From Triplophysa rosa (taxonomy: Eukaryota > Chordata > Actinopteri > Cypriniformes > Nemacheilidae), in assembly GCF_024868665.1 (NCBI RefSeq), contig NC_079912.1, positions 14,814,165 through 14,878,164 on the forward strand: DNA of 64,000 nt, given 5' to 3'. Below the pieces are notes generated by a model. That model had not been told where the DNA came from, ran no database searches, and saw only the letters and a program-made list of their open reading frames with translations. Within the stretch, counting starts at the first letter, position 1; every line of letters begins with the position of its first letter. Below are positions 1 through 12,697 of the stretch, piece by piece. Both the position numbers and the translations under genes were made by a program.

Positions 1-542
1 TTCTGCTTTCTGGAGTTCAGTTATTGATTTACGTGCCCATGAAAGCAAAACTCAAGTTAACCAGGAAATGAATGCTGGGACTTCACTCAAATGTTAATGA
101 CTTTCTTTTTGCAGAACACAAAAGATATTTGGAAGAACGTTGGTCACCAAACAACATTGGACCCCATTGACTTCCATTGTATGGACACAAAACCACATTT
201 CTCAAAATATATTGTTTTGTGTTGCCATAAATGGTCTAGGCTTATGTATACATTTGGGATATGAATATAGCTTAACTTAGTTAACAAAAAAAAACATGTT
301 CTAAGAACATTTGCTAACATTCCCATGAACTTGTCAAATAATAACATTCAAAATAACATTATTAAAATGCATTTCCAAGTGTTTTACATTTATAGATAGT
401 TTAACATTTAACATTTGTAAAATGCTGCAAGAGCAATTTTTTTAAAAATGAGGCAACTTTCAAAGAAATTTGTCATATTACATAATGACATTAGCTAAAG
501 TTCTGAGGATGTTAGCTGGGAAGCTTTTAGCTTGTTTAAGAG
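1..542. other. AT-rich intergenic sequence with a partial family-A repeat
   Basis: No gene is seen. Roughly 90-240 holds a decayed piece of the TTAAAGGGATAGTTCACC repeat family, recognisable from its internal part (GCAGAACACAAAAGATAT, then a GACTTCCATTGTATGGACAC stretch). The rest is AT-rich sequence without coding or splice structure. Confidence 0.5.
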
Positions 543-735
543 CCCTGTTGAAAAAACTTGCACATGCTGGTAAGGTATGTTTTGAAGCATGGTAGCTGGT
601 TTGAGCTGGTAAAACAGGAGAGCCGGTCCTGAGCTAGGAGCTAGTTGCTTAGGACCAGCACATGACCAGCTTAAACCAGCTCAAACCATGCTTCAAAACA
701 TATCTAACCAACATATGTTGTTTTTTCCAACAGGG
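543..735. mobile_element. Short palindromic MITE
   Basis: The ends are inverted copies: CCCTGTTGAAAAAAC on the left and GTTTTTTCCAACAGGG on the right. The interior is also largely self-complementary: a stretch reading TATGTTTTGAAGCATGG near 576-592 reappears inverted near 688-704. It has no coding capacity. This is the pattern of a non-autonomous DNA transposon that can fold as a hairpin. Confidence 0.75.
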
Positions 736-879
736 AGTTGACTGGTTTTTAGTTTTTTTATTTGGGAGACCAGTTGGCTAAGCAACTGAACCAACTTAGT
801 CCAACTATAAGACCAGCTAGTCCAATCCGGCCAAGCCATCTTAAACCATCAAAGACCAGTTTAAACCAGAAAGCATGCT

Positions 880-1050
880 TATGCCATGTCTACACCGGAC
901 AAGGCATGACAAAAGACAATAGAACGCATTAGAAACCATTATAATTTAAAAATTTGTCCACACTGGATACGGCGTGACGCGACCATACCATTCGAACAGG
1001 CCGTGTGTTGTGTCGCGTTGTGCCGGTCGCGTCCGGTGTTAGGCTGATTT
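880..1050. repeat. Interspersed repeat with ACACCGGA-type ends
   Basis: It begins TCTACACCGGAC and ends GCGTCCGGTGTTAG, so the ends are inverted. Related sequence recurs at about 19325-19485 and 25958-26062, sharing GACAATNGAACGCATTAGAA and the run TTTAAAAATTTGTCCACACT. It is probably a small DNA-transposon family. Confidence 0.6.
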
Positions 1051-1374
1051 ATTGTAAGGTGGTTTTTCATGCAGTACAGACAACCAGTGATGGGTGTTGT
1101 AGACAGTCTTTAGGTCTTTAGTGTTCCAACACTTAAACACTCTGAAATACTGCAGTTGTTGCTGGAGACCTCAGGGCTGTAGGACTCACTTTATGTTCTA
1201 ACACTTTCTCAGCATCTGTAGCTACAGGTCTCATAGTCATTCGTGGCACTTGTTGCTTGTACGAAAAAGGTCTAAATTTCTTCCCCCGAGATGCTGCCAC
1301 AGTGGATGATGTCATAGTTTCAATTTTTTATTTAATTTTACTCACCATCAGTAAGCTCTCAGTGTCAAGATACT

Positions 1375-1640
1375 GACCGCAAGGACCCAGATGCAGACAG
1401 CTGATTCACAATAATAACTTTATTAAAGCAACAACGACCTCAAAACAGGGCTTAAAACAAAACACTACCCACGAGGGGTCAAAACAAAAGAAGTCCAAAA
1501 ACAAAGTCCACTGGCAAAAGGCAAGACAAGAACCGGGGAACAAGACGCAAGAAATACACACGAACTGTAACGAACCGGCACGGGACAGAGAGAACAGGAG
1601 AAAGTTTCTCATTTCACAGTAAATTTGCCACAACGATGAG
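1375..1640. repeat. Probable interspersed repeat fragment
   Basis: This is a low-complexity, A-rich segment with GACCGCAAGGACCCAGATGC at its left. It has the look of a high-copy fish repeat: a long string of AAAACAAAA words and no coding structure. The identification rests on general resemblance only. Confidence 0.3.
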
Positions 1641-1664
1641 CTTCAGAGATCAATCACTAATGCT

Positions 1665-2284
1665 GCTTTTCCACTGCATGCTACCGTCAGGTTTAGCATG
1701 ACTCGGCTCACTTCACTTCGGCTCAGTTTGCTTTTCCGCAGCAGTTTAGTACCACTTCAAAGTGGGTGGGGATTATAAATTTATCGTCATAGCTGCGCCG
1801 CCTCTACTGCCGTAGCATCATTGTGAACACGACATAAACACCCACACAACACAGCAGTAATGGAGCATATCGATGGTGGGTGGCAGCAAAACAAAATACT
1901 GCTAAAATACCAGAGAGTTTGGGAAATCGTTGTCTGCTCTTTGCTGAAAAAATCATTTGGTTTGCTCGACGTCGCACGAGGGAAAGCTAATGTACCATTT
2001 AGCATTGCGTTAAGGCTCTCAATCTCTATATTACTGTGACGAAGCATTTAATGAAATGCCAATATTACGTATTAAAATGTGTATTCATGTGTTGCGAATC
2101 CAATGATTCTCTCTGCCCAATCAGGGATCTGTGTGTAAGCACATCACATTTTTGAATCAGTACAGTACGCTAGGAAACTCAACCGAGGTGGTACTAAAAA
2201 AAGTTTCAGGTACTAGGTACTGTACCCAGTGGAAAACACCCCAAAAGTGAGCTATACCGCGCCGTACCGTGCAGTAGAAAAGCG
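1665..2284. mobile_element. Non-autonomous DNA transposon, TIR GCTTTTCCACTGCA
   Basis: The left end reads GCTTTTCCACTGCATGCTAC. Two matching right ends follow: one near 2220-2236 (GTACCCAGTGGAAAAC) and one near 2267-2284 (GTGCAGTAGAAAAGCG). This suggests one element inserted next to, or inside, a related one. There is no intact transposase; the short open frames inside are not conserved-looking. Confidence 0.65.
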
Positions 2285-3797
2285 CCATATGAGACAGCAG
2301 GTCACAGCAGAGCCACTGTGTTTCATTTTAAGGCCATTATCAAAAGTTATACAACAAAACAAGATAATAGCACTAAACATGAACAGGACTTGTTGCGGTG
2401 TACTGCAAAGTAAAAAACTAATTTCAACCAAACAAATACAACAAGAGTTAAACACATAGTGCTCTGCAGACGGACACATCAGCATTAAGTGTCCCCTGGA
2501 GAACCATCATCATAATCTTCATCGGCTTTGCAAGAAACCTCAAGCACCTTAATTCATGATCTTTCACATCTGTCTCACTTTCCAAATCCCTCTGCCACTC
2601 CTTTCCCCTCTCGTTCTCTCCAGCTTACGGTCACAGGGATGGATGGAGACCATTCCCAATCATGAGAAAAGATTCATCTGTGTTTGTGTTAACTACAGAA
2701 TCAGTCACCGAGAACACATGGCCAAGAGGCCTGATAATATTTTCCAAAGGAAAATGCTTCTGTTTGTCTTTTCATGGACTCTGTTTTGCTGAGCTAACAG
2801 AATGAGGGAGAACGGTCACGGTTGCCGTTGGCTTTGAAACCGAGTCCAGTTTGAAAGGTGTGTTGTGGAGATGAAGAAAGAAAAGGAAAAAGAAACAAAG
2901 ATCGAGTGTGACAGTCTGGAAAGAATGAGTCAAGGGAAATAGGTCAGACGTCCCTGTAAATGAAACAAGGGAAGGTCGGACAGATGTTCACTTAGGCAAC
3001 CTCACACAATGCATGCGGTTCTTGGATAGGGATTTCCCACAGATTTAAGTTACATTGATCTGTGCCCAGCTAAAAAAGATGCTGGTGGACCAGCATAGCC
3101 GTTCAGAATGGTTTGTTAGTTTAGTCTTACTAGTAAAAAACGCTGTAGGAAACACCAGCATCCAAAACACAACATATGCTTATTGCAGGGCGAGAACAGC
3201 GGGGTTACGCCACTGTGTTGACAAAAATGCTGACCTTTTTTAGAAAGCATCCCACACAGACACCCAGAGAAATTCATCAACACAAACAACAAAACAAGCA
3301 GGCAGTGTTAACCCTGCAGCTAAATATTGTTGTCACTTCTTTTGAACGCTTAATCACATCTTCCACACACAGAATATGATTATTTTGGAGGGTGACAGTT
3401 GCATTCTACAAATGAACTAAATATTGAGTTAGCCTAAATAGTCTATTTTAATAAGATTTTGATCATTTTTAGTATTCAAAAATGTATATTTAAACAGTGG
3501 TCAGAGTTATTATAGTTTTGATTTTAGTTTTATTAATATTTTAAATGAGCCTTTATTTGTAGATTTTTTGTGTCAATTTAAGTTAAAAGTCATTTTATAA
3601 TTTATTGATTTATTTTTAATGTTGCTATATAAGATTAATTCATTTTTATTTTAGTTTTTGTTTATTATTATAATTTTACTGCTTTAAACTTACTTCAGTT
3701 TTTTTAGGCAACATTTCAATTTTCCTTGAGTTAAGTTTTTCCAATCATTTTTAAAGATGCCGGACATGAACCGCATGCGGTAGGTCAAACTTATGTC
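2285..3797. other. Intergenic sequence, nothing recognised
   Basis: No exon-like or repeat-like structure is recognised. Short open frames (for example 2556-2792 and 3055-3243) lack splice signals, domain-like composition or codon bias. Confidence 0.45.
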
Positions 3798-4135
3798 TGT
3801 GTTTTGTTGGATATCGGCGTTTACGTGCATAATGTAAACAACACGAAGGTATACTGCGATGATGTATTGTGTGCTCGTGCTGTAGTTCCGTCCCCGCCGC
3901 TCGCCTCCAGCAGCTCGTCTTTTTCCGGAAATAATCGTACAGCTGAATCTCTCTTTTATAAATGTGATCAAACTAAAAACTCTTTGAATATACGAAGTAT
4001 GCAATACTACTGTATAGGTACTCATTTTTACTTTAGTTTTTGTTTTGTTGGATATCTGCGTGTACGTGCATAATGTAAACAACACGAAGGTATAATGCGA
4101 TGATTGTGTGCTCGTGCTGTAGTTCCGTAACCCCC
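3798..4135 (+). repeat. Direct duplication of a ~100-bp segment
   Basis: A segment beginning GTTTTGTTGGATATC at about 3800 recurs from about 4042 with few changes. Both copies contain CGTGCATAATGTAAACAACA and then GTGCTCGTGCTGTAGTTCCG. The units are about 240 bp apart, separated by non-repeated sequence. Confidence 0.7.
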
Positions 4136-4164
4136 GCCCTCCAAAGGGGGGGACGCAAAAGTCC

Positions 4165-4205
4165 TTTTTTCTGTAAGTTGCTTTTATCTAAAGCGACTTA
4201 CAGAG
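4165..4205 (-). repeat. SINE/LINE-like conserved tail fragment
   Basis: TAAGTTGCTTTTATCTAAAG followed by CGACTTACA is an inverted, decayed version of the AAGTCGCTTTGGATAAAAGC motif also found at 28715 and 47143. In teleosts this motif ends several retroposon families. Confidence 0.5.
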
Positions 4206-5999
4206 AGTTCAGGAAGCAATATGCGATATGTCATACAGGAGCAATAATACAATAGGTGCTAATAAAAAGTTACTAGTTTCAACAAAAGCCAGACCAATAC
4301 CTGTTGAGAGAAAGAGAGAGGGGTAGTTTTTTTTCTTTCTCATTTGTCTGTCACAGAAGAGATGGGTTTTAAGTAATTTTTTGAATGTTGTGAGAGATGT
4401 GGTTGACCGGACTGAGTTAGAAGAATGTTCCACCAGGAAGGAGTTGTGAAGGATGTTGTTCAATCTTTACATGTTGAACAACTTTCAACAGCGGTCCAAG
4501 TTCAGAAATATAAACCTTTCTTTACATGCAGCATCCTCCATGCGCACACCATCACCTCATCAGGGGGAGAGAAAGACGCGAGAGCACTCTTGCTGAAAAT
4601 AGTCTGAAAGATGTATTTATATGGTTTATGTCAAAAGATACTTTTAGTATAAGATAATAACACATAACTAGTTTACAGTATTTACAAAACCGTAATCGTT
4701 GGCACATGATGTTTAATTGCATTTTTAAATAATCTATTATTTGTATTTATGCGTTGATGCAGTGATCGTTCGCAGCAGCATCGCGATGCATCGTAAAAAC
4801 GATTATCTTCAAGTGATACGGCACAAATGCTAGCTGATACATTTTTAAATACCCAGTGAACCCATGGGGTGTTTTCTCTCTCTCAGGCCATCGGATGCTA
4901 TGGATCAGCCCATATGTGAGAGGTGGACAGCAACTCCCTGTTCGAAACAACAGAGGTATCAGTCATTTTAAACAAGTATGAGTTATTCATGCACACCTGC
5001 TAACCTCAGTATGACTGACATTTTTTTTAAGAGTCCCGTATTATTTTTTTAAATATTCTCCTAAATTATGTTGATGTCATGCAAATGATGGAAAGGTTTT
5101 ACTTTGTCACACTTGTAAGAATCAACAATGGTTGAAACAAATCGATCAGGTTTTCTTGAACGAGTCGCAAGAGTCTTGTTAATGTTCAGAACAGGTGCTG
5201 TATTTGCTAATCTGACCATCCGTCGTCGCATCTTAACAGGTTGGTTATGCATGACTGAACTGAGCATGTGACGACGTTTCACACTCCAGACTTTGTTCAT
5301 TAAAGTGAGTGAGACAAAGAATTCAGAATCAAGAATCTAAAGAGGGCCAGATGTGTTTGAAACTCATGGTGCAGCGTACACAACACTGCTTTTCATATCA
5401 AGTCTTGCCTTCTCCATAAATGTCTCTCTCATGCATTCGTCTCTTAAAGAGGTGTGTAATGTTGTGGAACAACCTTCACGGGCGGGGCACACGCTGTTTC
5501 TTCAATCTGAGCGAGGGATGGATTGATTGTATGAATACAACTGGCCAGCTGCTCGCAGACACCAGGTGCTTTAAATCAAGTTGAGACCCTCTGTCAGATC
5601 TCTGCTCTCAGGTAAGATGCTTGAGGATTCTGAAGAGAGAGAACAATACAATTATGTTCATGGTGTCCACCACAAAAAAAGAAGTTTATTCAAGTGTGCT
5701 ATATTAGTATAAACTACACGTCAGAATGTAACGTTACACTTTCAGTCTGCTTTTATGTAATTCTCAGAGATATTTTAAGATATACTTAAAATGACACTTA
5801 AGGATACTAGACTTGTATACTGACAGAAAAGTGCAATATTTGGCCTGTTCTTGTACCCATTATTTTGATAGACATATACTTAAAAGTATAATATAGTATT
5901 CTAAGTATACGTCACTGTAGTTTTTAAATACTCTTTTCACAGTTTTACATGCTATCTTATTAAGTTTATACTGTACATGCAAATAGGATAAAGTATACA
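4206..5999. other. Intergenic sequence, nothing recognised
   Basis: It is AT-rich sequence with scattered short open frames on both strands and no splice-bounded exon. From about 5680 there are many short runs of the ACTTAAAAGTATA type. These continue around 6838-6900 and 7240-7320, and again to about 7790, suggesting one old repeat interrupted by later insertions. Confidence 0.4.
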
Positions 6000-6836
6000 A
6001 GATGCACCGATGTATCGGCCGCCGATATTAATCAGCCGATATTGGATTAATTTAACACCATCGGCATATCGGCAATAGCATGAGAAAGGCCGCTCTAAAA
6101 GAGTTTACCTCAGGCGCATTTTATCGTTTTATGTGAGAGAAGCTGCTGTCAAACTTTGCGGCAAACCGTCAAAATTAAAGTTTGTCGTCAAAATAAAAGT
6201 CCAGTTAACCACGTGACAAAACTGTTACTAAAAATGTAGAAGACTAGTAATTAAATGCAAGTAAACTTAAAACAGCAAAAGAAAAAAAAACATTAGATGT
6301 AAGATACTGGTTCATATTAACAGAGTTGTACGCCACAAAAAAAAGAAAACAGAATCCAGAAAAATAAAAAACGGAATTTAGGAAAAAAACAAAACGGATT
6401 TCATAGGGCCCTATAATTAACTGCATGAAGGCAATGAGTTGGATGTCTGAATATCCAATTTTTTCTCTGAGCATAATAATTACTGTTAATAGCAACAGCA
6501 AAGACTTTATTTAAATTTATTAAAGAAATGTTCAATTTTAAGTCAAATTTGAGTTCATGTTTTTAATAAAAGAAATATTGGATGGCAAAAATCACATTTG
6601 AAGATTGTCATGTTGTCTTATTTTTATCTTAATTTACATTTACATTTAGGCACATTTACACTTGTGCCTCTCTTAAAATGTTAAATGGATCCAATTCATG
6701 TTCAGTAAAATTAATTGAATGCAGAAAAACTGGCTAGTATTGTATAGTACTGTATGCGATTGACCAATATCGGAATCGGCCTATAGTTGTTTGTTAAAAT
6801 CGGTACCGGCCCAAAATAATCTTATCGGTGCATCCC
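6000..6836. mobile_element. Non-autonomous hAT-like element, TIR GATGCACCGAT
   Basis: The left end AGATGCACCGATGTATCGGC mirrors the right end CTTATCGGTGCATCCCT. CGGCCGATATTGG-like words lie near both ends. The interior is AT-rich and has no transposase reading frame. Elements with these ends are common in fish genomes; assignment to hAT is by resemblance. Confidence 0.7.
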
Positions 6837-6902
6837 TAATAACAATAAAATACTGTATGAATAATATATATACAGAAAACTAAGTATGATGATAAGTTCA
6901 CT

Positions 6903-7200
6903 TAAAGTCCAAGTGAAATTAAAATTTTTATTTTTTTTCTTGAAATATTGCAGCGTTTATTGTAAATAGCTTATCCACATGCCCTCATAATCTTTAGTTA
7001 AAATCTGAAAATGCACTTCCATCCTGTAGTGACTATCCATCTTGAATGACGTAAATTAGATGGCTTGGGTGGAGCATCTGTTAACTCCTTCCCTTCAACT
7101 GTCAGTCTGCTCTCAGTTCCATTTCAAAATGCAACGGCTGTTATTATACATCCAATCAAATCGCAGTGAAAAACAAGCCACGCCCACAATTTTTAACTAG
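6903..7200. mobile_element. DNA-transposon fragment, TTAAAGTCC family, forward
   Basis: It starts TTAAAGTCCAAGTGAAATT and runs to a GCCACGCCCAC segment. The same sequence occurs inverted and more complete at 17720-18110. Shared landmarks are CCTTCCCTTCAACTGTCAG and CATCCAATCAAATCGCAG. This copy lacks its right terminus. Confidence 0.75.
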
Positions 7201-7317
7201 GCCTTTCGGTATACATAAAAGTTAGGTTTAGAACAATTGAAAAGCATAGTTGTAGTTGTGTACTCAAAGTCACACTTAAAGTAGACTATACTTAAAAGTA
7301 CACTTAGTCCCGAGTAT

Positions 7318-7649
7318 AGAGAATGTGAAGCTATGTCACGCCGTGTTGAATGTTGCACCATCTTGAGAGGAAGGCTGCTAGTGCATTCAATGCAGTGTTT
7401 TGTTTTTCTTGTTTGATTAGGAAATATAACTATGGTAGGTCGGTCTTGCTGTGTTAACAACTGCAATCGCATTACGCAGAGTCGTTCAGGAAAAGACCCT
7501 GGTTCTTTCACTTTCTATTTCTCCATATATCAAACAAAAAAAGTAACAGTACATATCAAAACAATAATAGCAGTGGAGTATGATCCTTCCAAGATGGCGG
7601 TGCAAATGCAACATGCAACATAGGGCGTGACGTCAGCTTCACATTCTCT
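7318..7649. mobile_element. MITE carrying a THAP-like zinc finger start
   Basis: Terminal inverted repeats of about 22 bp are nearly perfect: AGAGAATGTGAAGCTATGTC on the left and the complement of AGAGAATGTGAAGCTGACGT on the right. Inside, on the + strand from 7432, a short frame begins MVGRSCCVNNCN and continues to SFTFYF before losing similarity to anything recognisable. A Met followed by two closely spaced cysteines at the very start is how THAP DNA-binding domains begin. Such domains occur in P-element-type transposases, so this may be a deletion derivative of one. It cannot encode a full domain. Confidence 0.6.
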
Positions 7650-8887
7650 ATTGAACATGCACTTACAAGTATACCAAAAGTACATTGAAATATGTAAAGT
7701 TACTACACTAAAAATACTTAAAGTTTACTTTTGTAATGTATATTTAAATACAAATACCTACAAATTAATTTGAAGTATACTTTTGTTGGTGTCCTTATTG
7801 TAGTGTACGAGAGCATGTAGTAGTCAACCATATATACTGAATATTGACTTCTTATAATAAAAATAGTATATGAAACAGCATGCTGTGTGCTGTAATAAAT
7901 GTTTCAAATAGTACACACACACACACACAGAGAGAGAATGCATGCACAGTGTGTTGTATGATGGTAGTGTATATTGTGTAAAGCTAGTGGTCAGTGGGTT
8001 AGTACGATGTGTGGAATAGTGCAGATGGCCGTATAACAGGAGGTTTAAAGATTTTGGCGAAAGAGTGAGAAACAAAAAGGTTTACAGCGTCTCATTTGAA
8101 CCTGTGCAGTATTTTATAATGCGTGTTCTTCTCTCCCTGTGAGATTTATAGATGGGATTTTATATCTTGCCAGATGTGTGTGGTTGTTTGAGAATAGAGT
8201 GTTACTGAGCATGGAGATGAAAGCCAAAGATGAGCTCACTGACAGGTCTGGATGAGGGAGAGGCAGGGCAGAGATCTGGCCCCGTTCCCTCCCTAGGGAG
8301 AGAGAGTTGGATCTGTAACAGGTGGCTAATCTTCAACTCGGCTTCAAGAGAGCAAATAAACATCCCAAAGGTGTCACCCCGTACAACCCTAACTGCAAAA
8401 CACACAGAGACCGAGATTATTGTAGCTTCAAATGTGTGCTTGTTTTTTATTTAATAATTCAGATTTATATGCAATGTGAACAAAGCCTAAAAGTTCAACC
8501 CAAGAGTTGCACCCAATGCACATTCAATGCACTCCAAGGACGAACTCAGCCAACTGTAAACAAATAATGTATGTTTGCATTTCGGAGCAATTTGTCCTTG
8601 GTTGCCATAGGGATAGCAGATTTCTGATCTCATGATGGACTTCATGCAATGCAGAGAAGAACCGAATTAGGTCAGAATTATTAGCACATGCTCCGCTCCA
8701 CTCACAGAGTGCTTAAAATTGACTTGGGACATCACCAAGGGTTTCAGTATTACATCCTTCAGGCGAATTATAAATAATTACTGGATGGAACCAAATCCCA
8801 GTTATCATTTATGAAGCTCAGTGTGAGAAAAAGACCATAAAGGGAATAAGGATGGAATAAGAAATTACTGTGCCATTATAACTGATT
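7650..8887. other. Intergenic sequence with a short CA repeat
   Basis: A short (CA)n run lies at 7912-7928. The rest shows no coding exon and no clear transposon ends; open frames at 8202-8405 and 8230-8454 overlap on opposite strands and look random. Confidence 0.45.
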
Positions 8888-9140
8888 TTAAAGGTCCAGT
8901 GTGTAATTTTTGGAGGATCTATTGACAGAAATGGAATATAATATACATAACTATGTCTTCAGAGGTGTATGAAGAGCTTACACAATGAAGCGTTATGTTT
9001 TTATTACCTTAGAATGAGCGATTTCTATCTACATACACGACGGGTCCCCTTGCATATAATTCGCCATGTTCTGTCAGGCGTCGTAGTGTTTCGTACAGAA
9101 GGGGTTTCCTGCCGCTAGATTTCACTGACTGGACCTTTAA
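8888..9140. mobile_element. MITE, TIR TTAAAGGTCCAGT
   Basis: The ends are inverted: TTAAAGGTCCAGTGTGTAAT on the left and GACTGGACCTTTAA on the right. The internal words GAGGATCTATTGACAG and CATTTCTATCTACATACAC-like sequence recur at 34239-34608 and, inverted, at 38254-38646. It is therefore a family with at least three copies here. Confidence 0.8.
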
Positions 9141-10572
9141 GTCACACGTTTTGGATTGAAGTTTGTTTTTTCCACTCCTATAGCAATGATGCAATAGTCC
9201 ATCTTTGCTTTTTCTAAACTTAATTGTTACTGATACAAACAAATCATACCAAATGTTTCTAGGATATATTTTATATTTTATAAGGACTTGGTTCTGTATT
9301 AATCCTCTGGGGTCTGAGGGTGTTTTGGAACCCCTCGGAAGTGTTGACATGCTTTGATAATTGTGCTTTTTGCAGTGGTTTACAAAAATACTAATGGGTA
9401 AAGTTTCATATCACTGTTTTCAGCACAATCTATGCTTTTTATAAATTCCCTAAAAGAAAATTATTTAATTGAATGATTTTCATTGTTAAAATTTTGCTAA
9501 CCAAATTGGGTGAATTAGCTTAAAAAAGCTGAGTTTAGCTGAAATGTAAGTGGTCTACATCCATGATATATAGACCTCTTCGGATGACGTACCAACACTG
9601 GTTCAGCGCTGGTCCAAAAGAACTTCCTGCTTCAGTTACACAAACGTTTGAACAAAATACAACCAACAGAATATAACTGATTTAAAATGTTAAATATGTT
9701 TAAGATTAAATTATCTATATAAGATTTAAAAAAACACTAATGATAAATAAATAAAAACAGAAACCAGAAGTGCTTCTGGACCAGTGTTTACATCTTGCAA
9801 AGTAGCCTATACAGACCACTTTTATCTTTGCTGTCTCCATTATTGTGATTTTTGTTAAACGTCAAAGTACATAAGTTTCAATATTCACTTAGGGATTGTC
9901 ACAAAGCATCACACATTGCATTCATGTTGGAAGTCTTGCTGGAGTCCCTCCCGGCCCTGCTTGAAATGTCCTCAGTGGAAAAATGGGGGAATGGAAGTGG
10001 GGAGCCCATCTTGGATTCTCTTTCTTGGATAACAATCGCTTGCACACCACTCCTCCTGTTTGTAACACCTGTGACGGACGAATCTCCATGTCTCCTATAA
10101 TCATCCCCCAGGCTTTCTGATGCTGGCTTCCATCCAGACTCGCAACAGTGGCTAAGAGTAGGCGCGCGTAAATGGAACATTGCTGGCGAGATGTGATGAG
10201 TGCACCTGGTACATATTGAGCCTCATATCTGGTGCCATAAATCCACTATTGTGATTCTCCTGCAGTAGAACGGACGTCACATGAGCGGATCATCGTGATT
10301 ATAGCATCATAGGAAGGGTGCTTCTAAAATATCTAAGTAAAATCCTTGTAACTTTTCCTGCATCATATAGTAGGCACTATGTACTGTATGCTATTTTTTT
10401 GTAAACATAAAACATGAATGATCTATTACATTTGCTAAAACAATTGAAATAAGTTTGGTACCAGGTTACAATTTCCAGTGAAGAATCACTGAAGACTATG
10501 TCGATATCTATATGTCAAAGCAGCCAAGAGAGAAAAAAGAGGACACAATTACTTCTGTATCGTCAGCTAAAT
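9141..10572. other. Intergenic sequence with probable old repeats
   Basis: No gene is supported. A segment at about 9298-9440 (AATCCTCTGGGGTCTGAGGG) resembles a common interspersed fish sequence. The flanks of 9575-9790 contain the inverted words CACTGGTTCAGCGCTGGTCC and GCTTCTGGACCAGTGTT, hinting at another small element. Confidence 0.4.
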
Positions 10573-11470
10573 CAGGGCTCTAGACTGCGACTAAATAGTC
10601 GCATTTTGCGACTATTTTGCCTGCCAGTGCGACAAGTTTTTCTTAATGGTCGCACCGGTGCGACTGCCAAACTGATCAATATATGTTTTTTGCGTATTAT
10701 AAATTTAATGCGCAGAAAGTTATATTGCGCATATTGTGAAGCTAATGCTGGAAACATGCACTAAACTATTGTATAAAGCTCTCTAACAATACTGCAAAGC
10801 ATACAAAACGTTATACATCATGCTAAATACTATTTATTTGTAAGTATAATCCCTAAAAGCCTTCAGGTCGCGCGGGTTGTTTGAGATATGCGCGCGCCCA
10901 GAGAGTCAGAGCACAAAATACTAAACGGAGTTCTCTTTCACGCCTTCTTACTCTGAAACGGACATATAAACACAAAATAATGTCAAAATTCCCATATTAA
11001 AAAGAAACCTTGTAAAGGTATTTAGTTTCGTGACCAAACAGTTGGGAAACAAAACACATGTTTGTTCCAGTACATTGCGCGAGCTCTTAAAGGGGCAGCA
11101 GCATAATAAAGATCTCTGTTTATAATGTTCATCAAACAACAAAGGACGGGCCCAAAAACACTCACTGATATTAAAGGAACTGTGTTCTCTCACAGGAGTC
11201 GTTCACAACAAATAAAGGAAGAAAGGAGCTTTAAAGAAAGATGTGCTTTAAATATGGTAAATTGTTGAAAGAGAGTTTGCATATACAATAAAAATAATTT
11301 AATCATAAACAATGATTTGTATTAATTATTAATTTATTTATTTATGTATTAAATACATTTTAATGAAGTTTTAGTGATTCTTTTTTCTTACCTCACCCCA
11401 CGACTCTGGTGCTATCAAATTAAGGGCTGGTGCACCAGCCACCTCTCTCAAGTGTTAGTCTTGAGCCCTG
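10573..11470. mobile_element. hAT-like non-autonomous element, TIR CAGGGCTCTAGAC
   Basis: The left end CAGGGCTCTAGACTGCGAC mirrors the right end GTCTTGAGCCCTG. The left part repeats GTCGCA/TGCGAC words. TAAAT lies immediately outside both ends, with one mismatching or shifted base, so the target duplication is not clean. The element is about 0.9 kb with no complete transposase frame. Confidence 0.7.
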
Positions 11471-11642
11471 TAAATCAACATGATTTACTTTCCTCCCCTT
11501 TCTATGTATTGACATTAGAAATACAACAATAAACGGTGTAGAGGAAATTAACTGAGATGACGGTCATTAAGAATTGTCTCTAATGTTTTAATTATTTCTG
11601 AACCCTCCAATGGCTTTGATCTGTGAAGCTGCTGGTGAATCA

Positions 11643-11692
<50 letters not shown>

Positions 11693-12697
11693 GGTAAAAT
11701 CACATCCAAACTCCTTGATGATGTCTTTGCATTTCCATACCTGCAGTACAAAGTAAATATTGAAAAAGGAAAAGAATAGGAACTTCACTTTTCAAAACAA
11801 AGCTAATGTAACAGTTTTTCCCATAATGCCATCTGCTCATAAAAAGGGATGGTTTTCCCCTTCAGAGTGCAGAAATACAACTGCTGAGCGAAGACCAAGT
11901 TCAACAATTGCTTTTTAAAACATGATTCATTTCTCACTGAGGTTCTCTAGAAGAGACGCCAGCGATGCATTTAACCTCACTCTGGAAATGGAAGAGGCAT
12001 TATTTGTTTAGGACTGCACATGGTTCCACTTTCCTCCACAGTCAATGACCCAAAGACCAGATGCATCTCTTTCCCTCAGTCCACCCAGCCTCTATTCAGA
12101 CCTAATAGACTGGGGCTAATGATGTGTTTGATCTGTTAGTACCATCCCAATTAGAAGGACTGCAGTTCTGTATTGTGAACGGGAGATCTGGCACATATTA
12201 CAAGCACATGCTTTAAATGTATTCCGCTTTATTATAATTAAATAAAAAACTAAAAATATTTGACGCAATAATGAATTAAAACAACCCAGCGTATAGAATA
12301 TAACCCAACTGTTGGGTTTGTCCTTTTTTGATCCAATGCTGGATTGAAAATCCATTTTGAATTGACTGTACAAGATGTCTCAACATAGTCCATCTTACCC
12401 GATATGGCGAAAACAGTATCAGATGAACGTAGACCAGATGTAACTTTGAGTCATACTGTATGAAGAAAAGTAATGAAATCAACATATCACAAAAGAGACT
12501 TTTGTAAGATTTTTTCTTTATCTTTTGGTAGATGCATTCTACCAAACAAAACATGAAAGAAAAAACATTATTATTATATAATTATTATTAAACTGTTATA
12601 CTGCTGCTGTCCTTCTGAAACCTTGTATATCCATATTTTGTGATATTTATTTTTTTGCCCTAAATTATTATTTTTAGTCACCCTTTATGTTTGTCAC
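11471..12697. other. Intergenic sequence with (CT)n microsatellite
   Basis: It holds a perfect (CT)n tract at about 11646-11690. It also holds a short stretch at about 12275-12330 with AACCCAGC/AACCCAACTGTTGGGTT words, related to sequence at 13266-13445. No exon is seen. Confidence 0.5.
11646..11690. repeat. (CT)n microsatellite
   Basis: This is an uninterrupted CT tract of about 45 bases in the left intergenic region. Confidence 0.9.

Noticed and set aside
3690..4085. 131-codon minus-strand frame
   Set aside because: It overlaps the duplicated segment at 3798-4135 and has no recognisable motif.
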